A stretch of DNA of 64,000 nucleotides from Roridomyces roridus. Its lineage: Eukaryota > Basidiomycota > Agaricomycetes > Agaricales > Mycenaceae. Positions 56,084 to 64,000 of this stretch are shown piece by piece. Made by a program: the position numbers and the translations under genes. The DNA lies in the NCBI GenBank assembly GCA_029378245.1, contig JARKIF010000008.1, positions 310,001 to 374,000 of the forward strand. The letters run 5' to 3'. The notes beneath the pieces are model-generated. The model saw nothing but the letters and a program-made list of their open reading frames with translations. It ran no database searches and had not been told where the DNA came from. Positions within the stretch are counted from its first letter, which is position 1. The number at the start of each line of letters is the position of its first letter.

Positions 56084-56948
56084 CTACCGAATCGTTTCAT
56101 ACATCTTGAACTTGGGCGTGTTGAACGGAAATGGGTCGTCCTCCATGCCCCCGTCTCTGCGGGTAGTGAGTAAGAGAAAACAGCCGTATCAGCAGCCAAC
56201 GCACTCGATGGGTCCCAGCACACGCAATCCACGGACATGGGTGTCCTTGCCACCCATGTGGTTGGCAACGACGATGATCTGGAGCACGTAGGCGTAGACT
56301 GGTTTCCTGAGGGACGTCAGAGGTGCAGGGATTGAGTGGCGGAAGACTCACAGTGCTTCACCGTCCTCGGTTGGTTCTGAAGAGACGTCGAAGATAATCC
56401 ACCCGTCTGGCCGGTCAAAAGTCACCATCCGCACATCCTGCAGGTCACTCGGTCCAGTCCCAGCGCGAATGGCAAGCGCAGAAGGCGTGTACGAATCATC
56501 TTGAGGGTGGCTGAGATAGATGCAGAGTTTCTGTCATGGTATAAAACGGAAATTCGCGCCCAAGACGGACGGAAACGCGCCTGGATGGCAACCTTGCGAG
56601 GGAATTCTATCGTCACAAAGTGGGGCTGCGGTCCATCTGAGCTAACGAAAGTTGACGCATTGTAAGACCATTGGACGCGTCTACATACTGCCAGAATGTT
56701 TCCGGGTCTCCGTCACGCAGACAGTCCGCGCCAAAGCCGAATTTGAACGAAGAGACGGACCATTTGGCGCGGGACGAGATGTCTGGCCACGGGAGCTGGG
56801 GAGGAGTCTTGTTAGCTAACGATTGTCAGGACTGGACGCGTTGAAACGCAAAAGCCTTCGAACCCGAATGAATAACTTCCGCGCGGCCCACTGGCTCACG
56901 ACCCTCGGTAGCGGCAGGAGGAGGAGGAGGAGGAGGAGGTTGAGCCAT
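56084..56948 (-). CDS. DOC1: Anaphase-promoting complex subunit 10 (APC10/DOC1)
   Basis: The ATG at 56948 (MAQPPPPPPPAATEGREPVGRAE) is joined by an intron to LPWPDISSRAKWSVSSFKFGFGADCLRDGDPETFWQ. SDGPQPHFVTIEFPRKVAIQ and KLCIYLSHPQDDSYTPSALAIRAGTG follow, all hallmarks of the DOC beta-sandwich. After further exons, HVRGLRVLGP leads to the final FKMYETIR followed by a stop. A C-terminal Ile-Arg (IR tail) is the feature by which APC10 docks on the TPR subunits of the complex. APC10 helps recognise destruction-box substrates together with Cdc20/Cdh1. A Ubc11-type E2 for the same ligase lies elsewhere in this window. Confidence 0.92.
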
Positions 56949-57154
56949 GGAATTGGGTCAACTTTGATCGGAAGCAGCCTGGTCTCTCTTTCAACCTTCA
57001 ACTTTCAAGTTCAAGTTCAAGCTTCTTGGCACTACATAGTGCGATCCCTGGAACGTGGACACGGACTCCCTGAGACTGCTGCTCCTGGACCTCATCGACG
57101 CCTCTGCGCGAAATTTCTAGCATCTTCTTGTGCCAAATTTATTCCACTGGTCGA

Positions 57155-57235
57155 GAAGATTCTGTACTACTCATCCATGACGCTCTCTCGAACATTCTTG
57201 TGCCGTTGAGGTCTCTGGATCTCTGGGTATAAAAG
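57155..57235 (+). promoter_or_regulatory. Heat-shock promoter of sHSP copy 2: two heat-shock elements and TATA box
   Basis: Inverted GAAnnTTC dimers lie at 57155-57162 (GAAGATTC) and 57190-57197 (GAACATTC). A TATAAAAG box lies at 57228-57235, about 48 bp before the ATG. Sequence identity with the copy 1 promoter extends over about 150 bp upstream of the start codon. Confidence 0.78.
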
Positions 57236-57282
57236 GACCGCCGTCGTCGCTGTACCCCAGTTCAAAAGCAACTAAAACTCTC

Positions 57283-57847
57283 ATGTCTGTCTTCTACTAC
57301 GAGCCCTTCTACGACGTCGAGCGCCTGCTCAACGAGACCTTTGGTCGCGTCGCCAACAACAACTCCAACAACGCTCTCCAGCGCCAGGGCAGCGGCAACG
57401 ACGACTTTGAGCGCGCTCTCCGGCCCAGGTACGCAATTGCAAGTCCCTTTTCTCAAACGACCGTTGACATTGTCCCAGAATGGATCTTCACGAAAACGCC
57501 GAGTCCAACACCGTAACAGCCACCTTTGAGCTGCCCGGAATCAAGAAGGAGGATGTGCAGATTGACGTCCACAACGGCCGGCTCAGCATCTCTGCCGAGA
57601 GCAAAATCTCCGAGGAGCACGAAAAGGATGGGTATGCCATCCGCGAGAGGAGATACGGCAAGCTCGCTCGTACTTTGCAGTTGCCTCAGGGTGTCAAGGT
57701 TAGTCCTTCCTGCCATTCAACTGTTATTCGATTCTGACTGAATTTCAGGAGAATGAAGTCAAGGCGTCCATGGAAAATGGAATCTTGACCGTCAGCTTCC
57801 CCAAGTCGACCCCCGAGCAGGCCCCCAAGAAGGTCAACATTGACTGA
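57283..57847 (+). CDS. Small heat-shock protein (Hsp20/alpha-crystallin), copy 2
   Basis: Same structure as copy 1. The N-terminal exon is MSVFYYEPFYDVERLLNETF; the first intron runs 57429-57478. The alpha-crystallin exon is VTATFELPGIKKEDVQIDV..TLQLPQGV, and the last exon is VKASMENGILTVSFPKSTPEQAPKKVNID. Both introns are retained at identical positions, so the duplication was at DNA level and not by retrotransposition. The central exon appears identical at the protein level to copy 1. It is convergent with RPN7, with about 70 bp between stops. Confidence 0.93.
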
Positions 57848-57915
57848 TCCTTCTGTACTTGTATCACTCGTGAATGTTGTACTTTTATGCGTTGAATGAC
57901 AGCCCTTTCATTCTA

Positions 57916-59361
57916 CTAGTACAGAACCTTGCACAATCTTTGCACCTCCCCGAGTAAGATATCTCCCTGCTTGACCACCGTCTCGTACTGCGCGTTCTTT
58001 TTCAGCGGCCGCGTCGTCTCCACCGTGCCATGGACTTTGTCGATAGTGCAGTGCAGGCGTCCAGCCGCAATGAAACGTGAAATCTCACTAAAACGAATGA
58101 GAAATAATTGGGAGCAACGAATAGCAACGCACTTGTCGATAAAGTCAATGCTGACACCGAACGCACCGCTGAGGCTTTCGAGGGTCAGACTCCGATAACT
58201 CTCCAGCAGTTGGCCGTAAGCTTGTATACGCATTTCGCGAACGTAGTATCGGGTGTGAGGGGCAAGGATACGGGAGGGAAGGAGGTGGTTTTGCTCAAGT
58301 TCGGCTAGAGCCACAAAGAACTTGTCGTAGTGACAGGCGTACAAGCTGTTGACGAGTTCGCCAAGTAACGGTATCTCGGGCAGCACTTGGTTCACTTCTG
58401 AAGAGCCTATTATCTGAGAGAAGATGAGATGGCGTAGGGTACAAGAAGGGCACGACTCGACCTTTTTCTTCAACTCGACACGCGACAGGCCAAGAACACT
58501 AGCAATCACAGTCATGCCAACAAAGTCGTTGTAACTGATGAGCTCCGTGGCAGTAAATGTGGAGAGAGCGTCAATGAACAAGTCGCCGCCACTCTTCTAC
58601 ACGGGAGTGAGTGTCGGGGGAGAGTGGCGAACCAGGGAGACGCACAAATTGTCGAATGGAGAGCAAGTACAGACCACGGTAGACTTTCAGTCTATTCCTT
58701 CGGTCCCAGTCACCACCCTCTTCAATGAGCCTAAAATGTGTCGGTAATTTACAGAGCAGAGGACGTGAACGACATACACCTCTGCCTTGCTGAGATACTT
58801 GGTGATGTCTTCGCGATTCCCCCAGAAGAAGGCGATGCGGACGAGGGTGAGTGCAATGTCTATGCGCGACCCAAGCCCTGGTGTCTTCTCAAAGGCCAAA
58901 AGCTGCGCAGCTGACGCGTCCTATAAGAAACGGTTCAGTCATGTCATTTATTCGTTCGTTCGCGTCCTTACTTTGTCCCCAATCTTGGTCAGATAGTTGG
59001 CGCGGCCACGGAGAGCGTCGCTAATCTCAGACTCGCCCTCGGTCTCCTGCGCGTGCTCGAGCCGTTTATCGAACTTGTCCAACGCTTCCGAGTTCTTCTT
59101 CTCCAGTTCTGCAAGCAAGGTCGCGTCGAGCGGCAGTACAGCCGGCGTGGGTGCGGAGGTAGAGCCCTCCTCCGTGGAGGCATCGGGTGCCTGTGTTAGA
59201 GAACGGTACCAAGGGCCCATTTCGTCGGCTTTGATCCCCTCAAGGAGAGCAGTACGCGCGTCATTATGGAAGCGGGATAGGGCGGGATTGGAAAGCGTGA
59301 AAAGGTTTTGAGCGAGCGAAAGATTGGGAATGGGGAGGACAACGTCGCTGGGATCAGACAT
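57916..59361 (-). CDS. RPN7: 26S proteasome lid subunit RPN7 (PSMD6), PCI domain
   Basis: The ATG at 59361 opens [29 protein letters not shown]. Helical repeats follow ([78 protein letters not shown]). [18 protein letters not shown] and [23 protein letters not shown] come next, typical of Rpn7. The PCI winged-helix part is [26 protein letters not shown], then [27 protein letters not shown]. Rpn7 holds the lid together and contacts the Rpn3/Rpn15 and Rpn11 side. Five introns are visible. It ends VQRLCKVLY at 57916. Confidence 0.93.
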
Positions 59362-59513
59362 GGTGGTAAGTACGCGCGTCGGACAAGCACAAGTCAACAG
59401 ATCATAAATCTCGTATTCTTCGTGCACATATATATCGTAGCTAGTCGTAGTGTAATCGTAGATAAAATTATTACAGGTCTATATCCATGGCAATAAAAAT
59501 GTGAAAATCTCCC

Positions 59514-60879
59514 TCAAGATGTGGCTGGTACAGGTGCTGGTTCGCTGGTCGGAGCTTCTGGCTCGCTGGTCGGGGGAGCCGGCGTACCCGTGGAGGGCTC
59601 TGGTGCATCCGTTGGGGGAGCTGGTGCGCTCGTGGAGGGGGCCGGTGCACTCGTAGGCGGCGAGGGGATGGGTGCTTTGATCGTGGAAGGAATGAGAGCA
59701 ACGGGCAGAATCCAGGTGGCGGTCAGAACTACGCCATTACCTGTGAACAACGGTAAACTTTGGGAGGCTCTGAAGGAAGGGTGGAATTTAAATCACCCTT
59801 GTCGGCGCCCTGGACGGTGCCCCAGATCCAAGCAATAAAAGTTCCAATATATCCCACATACGGACCCAGCTTCTGCAGTAAAAGGAATGCAGGCTGAAGA
59901 GGCGGCGGAACCATGGTGGCCGACACATGGGACAAAAACCAGGTCAATGCAGCCGTCACCGTCGTCGCAATCTTGACTGCCTCGGCTTCCCCTGAATTGA
60001 GACTCGCCATGATGGGCGGAGGCAGGTAGCTAACGCAAATCAGTTGAACGACCAAAACAAAAGAAACTTTGAATCGTACAGCCTGTAGCCCCACCAGAGT
60101 ACTTGGAAAGATATCTTGGTCGGAGAAGGAACCCACGTCTTGACCACTGTGGTCGGTGTAGACTGGAGCAAGCCCACGGTGACAGACCACAGGAAATCCC
60201 AACGCGACTGCGACACCGACTTGAACGGCACTCGAATACTCTTGATATGGCCAAGCTCGACTTCAGACTCATCCGTGGGGTGCAGTGGAGCATAAAGCAT
60301 TAGACCAGTGAGGCCCTCGACATCCACGTCGGGAGTTCCGTCAGAGTCGCCCGGGACAGTGTCCTCCCGGCGAGTGGAATGATGCTCGGGTGGGGAAAGA
60401 GCCTCCAAGGCTGCCCAAACGCTCGGACGGCCGTCGTCAACGCATCCGTTCATAACATCCGGATTGGACAGTAGCGCGATAAACTTGGGATCCTTCACCA
60501 CAACCGTCTTGGGGATCGTCGCAGGCCGGCCATCTTCGTCTACGGGAGGAGGCACGCTCTTGATTGGCGGCGGGGTCGAGGGAATGGGAAGAGACGAGGT
60601 CAGGGTGCGAATGCGCTGAGCGAGGTTGGCAGGCTCCGCAGAGTCCGGCACAGTTCCCAGCGATTCAAAGACGGCGTCGAACTGTGTAGTGTCCTGCTCC
60701 TCCTCGTCTTCCTCCTCGACTAAGGGAGCATTGGTGTCCTCCTCGACCTCTTCGACGACGGGAGCATCTGTGCGCTTGGATTTCTTGAACTTGGCGCCGA
60801 GCTGCTTCACGCGCTGAAGAGCGGATAGTCTCTTCTTTGCAGACGGCGTCGGGCTCACGACGCGTTCGAGAGGGGTCAT
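59514..60879 (-). CDS. Hypothetical protein with membrane segments and a Pro/Thr/Ala-rich repetitive tail
   Basis: The ATG at 60879 starts MTPLERVVSPTPSAKKRLSALQRVKQLG, followed by an acidic stretch. A conserved-looking block KFIALLSNPDVMNG..DDGRPSVWAALEALSPP and GLMLYAPLHPTDESEVELGHIKSIRVPF come next. After an intron are hydrophobic or amphipathic segments (VTAALTWFLSHVSATM, LGPYVGYIGTFIAWIWGTV, GVVLTATWILPVALIP). The last 50 residues are degenerate APxPPTSxP-type repeats ending PVPATS. At least two membrane helices are likely. No family was recognised. Confidence 0.6.
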
Positions 60880-61002
60880 CGTCGCAAGAGGAAGAGAGGA
60901 ACCGCCAAGAATAGAATCATAGCGATCGCCCCTTTCCCTCGACTTCCATATCGGGTCAGAGCCAGGAACGTAATTGCAAATATGTACAAAGAGGAACCGT
61001 GT

Positions 61003-62428
61003 CTACGAATATTCGATTTTCGCTGCAAGGATGTCAGAAAAAGACAAGGAGAAGGAAAACGGGCTCACTCTCATGCTTCTTTGCCTCTCCGACCTTGCGT
61101 GCCGCCTTGGATAAATCCTCCTGGATGATGTACTCCCGGTCATCCCGAATCGCGAACATGCCCGCCTCAGTCACCACATTGCCGCAAGTCGGCGCCGTTG
61201 AACGTATCCGAGAGCTTGACAATTGCCTCATAGTCAATATCACCGCTCTTGTTGACACTCGCAGCGTGGATTTTGAGAATCTCCAGTCGCGCCTGCTCGT
61301 TTGGCAAGGGAACCTCGATTTTGCGGTCGAAGACGACCTGGCCGCAACAGCGCAGGATCGAGGGTGTCCGGTCGATTGGTGGCCATGATGAGCTTCGTCT
61401 TGCCCAGTGAGTCGAATCCATCCATTTGGTTGAGCAGCTCCATTAGTGTCCGCTGAATTTCCCGATCAGCACTGGAGCCCTCTGAGAATCGACGACCTCC
61501 AATGGCGTCGATTTCGTCCATGAAGATGACACATGGTTCGTGGTCTCTGGCATACCCAAACATCTCGCGTACCACCCGCGCGCTTTCTCCGATATACTTG
61601 TCGACGATAGCGGAAGAGACCACCTTGAGGAAATTGGTCTGCATTGTGGCGGCTACTGCCCGAGCGAGGAGTGTCTTGCCCGTTCCAGGAGGCCCATAGA
61701 GCAGCACACCTTTCGGTGGCTTATCCCAACGCGTTGGAACAGTTCCGGATTCAGCAGAGGCAATTCGATGATCTGTGGACAAGGTCAGTGGATGCGACAC
61801 TGCAACCTAACCAAGCCGAACGCACCTCACGAAGCTCGCGGACTTGTTCGCCCAACCCACCAATCCCAGCAAAGGTCGCTCCTCCGGGGTCTTCCAGGCT
61901 CATCTTGTACACCATGGGATCTACTTCCCGAGGCAAAATGCGGACAATTGTCAGGGTGGTCATGTCGAGCGCGACACGGGTGCCAGCCTTTAGCTTGGCC
62001 ACCGGAAGGGTTGGTCGGTAAGAAACGACGTAACGGGGTCCAGAGGAGGCCTTTACGATGACTGTGGTATATTATAACGGAGAAATACGCAGCAAGTAGT
62101 GGCGCACATCGTTCGTCGTCGAGTTGTTTCATGACTTCACCGATAATTTGGCCAATGGACTGGACGGCTTTGATATCCTCCTCTGTCTTCTCGTATGCCT
62201 TTGCGAGGTCCTTGAGCGAGAAACGCACTAGCAATTGTTAGTTCTAGCTAGAGCAACGTCCATCTACTCACGATTCTTGAGACTCTCGCTGCTCGTCTCG
62301 TGAGCGCGCATTTTCTGCAAAGGTGACGGTGAGGACAGAACAAGAGGGGAGTGTGGTCATACATCGCGGTAGCTCTTGAGAGCGTTCTCCCTGCGTTCGT
62401 CCATGCCAGAGGATGTGGAAGCTTGCAT
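61003..62428 (-). CDS. RPT4: 26S proteasome regulatory ATPase RPT4 (PSMC6), with an apparent frameshift
   Basis: The ATG at 62428 gives [53 protein letters not shown] and the OB-fold part [39 protein letters not shown] follow. The AAA+ domain has Walker [14 protein letters not shown], Walker [16 protein letters not shown] and sensor region [21 protein letters not shown]. After GRL the frame changes: [23 protein letters not shown] continues in another frame because one extra T is present (61330-61331). The tail splices to HETKIEYS, as expected for Rpt4. Rpt4 is one of six ATPases that unfold substrates at the proteasome base. The frameshift may be a sequencing error or real. Confidence 0.9.
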
Positions 62429-62509
62429 AGTTCGCGAACGCGTAAGCTCGACGCGCAAGCTGTGTCAGGATCATTGATCTGCTGATCTGCTCTGAAATTT
62501 ATCGCTGCA

Positions 62510-64000
62510 ATGGCCTCCACACTCGGCAAGCGCAAGGAGCGCGACGAAGACGCCCACGGGTAGCCCAGTTGTCTTGCTCGGTTTCAATATGCTTATGCCG
62601 AACCAGGTCCACACTTTTCGTCTCCAATCTACCCTACACCGCGACTTCAGTCGATCTCCAAACACTTTTTTCCGATTTCGCCCCAGTTCGCTCCGCTTTC
62701 GTCGTCACTGAGACAGGCACTGGCGTCTCCAAGGGTGTTGGCTACGTCGCATTTGCACTCAAGGAAGATGCACAGTCTGCCTTCGATTCCGTCTCAAAAG
62801 ATGGAATCAGTTTAGTAGGCCGCAATTTGCGCGTTCAATGGGCAGATTCCAAGGTATTCAAACCCATTCATTTCTCGAATTGCTCATAACCTCTCGCAAG
62901 CCCAAAGACAATGCCGAACGGGTCAAATCCGAACCGAAACCACGTCCCGCACCGCGGGTGCAGCAGCCTCACGATCCACTGGCCATTCGCACTATCATTG
63001 TTTCCGGTCTTCCTGCCTCAGTCGACTCGAAGATTCTATGGAAAAAGTTCCGAAAGTACCCTGGTGCTGAATCGGTCGAATGGCCGGTGAAGAACGACGA
63101 AGGCGAAGAAAACGCTGACACCGGTGCGTTTGCTATCCCAACGCCTATTTTTCTATCTCAATTCTTGTCTAGCTCATGTTTTATTCTCCTCCCCAAACGA
63201 CGCGCTTTCGGCCGTTGGAAAACTCCACGCGCATGTTTTCAAGGGATCTTTATTATCCGTTGCACTCAAAAAACGCCGAGACACACTGGCTAAACCTGTC
63301 GCAAAGCCGGGGAAGGCTGCAGCAACACCGAGACATGCCAGCCGTCTCATTGTTCGCAATATTCCATTCAATGCATCTGAGCAAGATCTCAAAGCCGTGT
63401 TTCTTCCATACGGACCCGTATACTCGATCCACATCCCGTTGGATACAAAGGGCAAGAAGCCCGAAACCGAGCAACCGCGGACCAAGGGCTACGCTTTTGT
63501 CTGGATGCTAAGTAAAAAGGATGCTGAGCGAGCAATAGAGGGATGCAATGGTATGACTGTCCGTGCTGGGATGGCAGAGGGCATGGTATCGGACAAACAG
63601 AAGAAGAAGAAACAGCGGCGCGTGGAGATGAAGATGAAGAAAGAGGCGGAAGGTGAAGGCGAGCAGGACGAGGCAGAAGAAGCAGACGACAAAAAGGCGA
63701 CGGAGAGGATCATCGCAGTCGACTGGGCTTTAAGCAAGGATAAATGGAAGGAAGAAAAGGCCAAGATGGAGGAGGGCGATGCCGAGGATGTCGAGATGGA
63801 GGATGCTTCGGGCAGCGGAAGTGGAAGTGACAGCGACTCCGATTCCGACTCGGACAGCGACGGGCATATGGGCGTTCACGATGGAGATGAGGGCTCTGGC
63901 AGCGATGAAGATTCCGATGTCGATGATTCTGAAGCACCAGTCAAACCACAACTACCTCCTCCGGAAGAAGGGACAACACTATTCGTGCGCAACGTTCCGT
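62510..64000 (+). CDS. NOP4: Nucleolar RNA-binding protein NOP4/RBM28, 3' end beyond the window
   Basis: The ATG at 62510 begins MASTLGKRKERDEDAHG, spliced to STLFVSNLPYTATSVDLQTLFSDFAPVRSAFVV, the first RRM, with GVGYVAFALKEDAQSAF as its RNP1 region. A second RRM reads IRTIIVSGLPASVDSKILWKKF. The third reads RLIVRNIPFNASEQDLKAVFLPYGPVYSIHIPL with KGYAFVWM. An acidic Asp/Ser-rich linker follows. The fourth RRM is just starting (TLFVRNVP) when the window ends. Four RRMs with this spacing define Nop4/RBM28, needed for 60S ribosome assembly. Several introns are present. The start lies only 82 bp from the RPT4 start on the opposite strand. Confidence 0.88.

Overview
This is nuclear DNA from a filamentous basidiomycete, most probably an agaricomycete. 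Nearly every gene is split by short introns of about 45-70 nt with GT..AG ends and CTAAC/CTGAC-like branch points. Genes sit tightly on both strands, and the protein set is fungal: class II cAMP phosphodiesterase, YME2, GDT1, an EDE1-like EH protein, a CAP10 glycosyltransferase, MBF1 and TRAPPC13. The species cannot be named from the sequence alone. Gene spans below run from start codon to stop codon and include introns.

Left part (1-31.8 kb): the C-terminus of TMA7 enters at the edge. Then come striatin (+), PDE1 (-), an intron-containing tRNA-Cys (-), a cupin_5 protein (-), a multi-pass membrane protein (+), a disordered protein of unknown function (+), a long coiled-coil protein (-), GDT1 (+), TRAPPC13 (+), V-ATPase subunit H (-), mitoribosomal mL46 (+), NUC1 nuclease (-), a PIN4-like RRM/R3H protein (-), a small unknown gene (-), a UBE2C/Ubc11-type E2 (-), an EDE1/Eps15-like endocytic scaffold (+) and YME2 (-). 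All look like ordinary host genes.

Centre (31,888-39,026): a DNA transposon of about 7.14 kb sits between the 5' end of YME2 and the 3' end of UBA4. It has near-perfect 35-bp terminal inverted repeats, a T9 target-site duplication, and about 500-570 bp at each end built of degenerate units repeating every ~34 bp. It carries two convergent genes. One is a Mutator-like (MULE) transposase on the minus strand. The other is a plus-strand gene with a SWIM-type zinc-binding motif and an apparently truncated Ulp1/C48-like protease region. The SWIM motif normally lies at the end of MULE transposases, so the element looks rearranged. This is the most interesting object in the window.

Right part (39-64 kb): UBA4/MOCS3 (-), a small heat-shock protein (-), MBF1 (+), gamma-tubulin (-), mitoribosomal uL13 (+), a CAP10-type glycosyltransferase (+), MSH6 (+), an FG nucleoporin with an N-terminal amphipathic helix (-), APC10/DOC1 (-), a second nearly identical small heat-shock gene in opposite orientation (+), proteasome lid subunit RPN7 (-), an unknown membrane protein (-), proteasome ATPase RPT4 (-) with an apparent one-base frameshift, and NOP4/RBM28 (+), cut by the window end.

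Several unlinked genes here serve the ubiquitin-proteasome/APC system (UBE2C-type E2, APC10, RPN7, RPT4), but nothing shows that they form a functional cluster. The notable structures are the rearranged transposon, the inverted sHSP duplication with its shared heat-shock promoter, the RPT4 frameshift and a 31-bp duplication in the E2/EDE1 divergent promoter.
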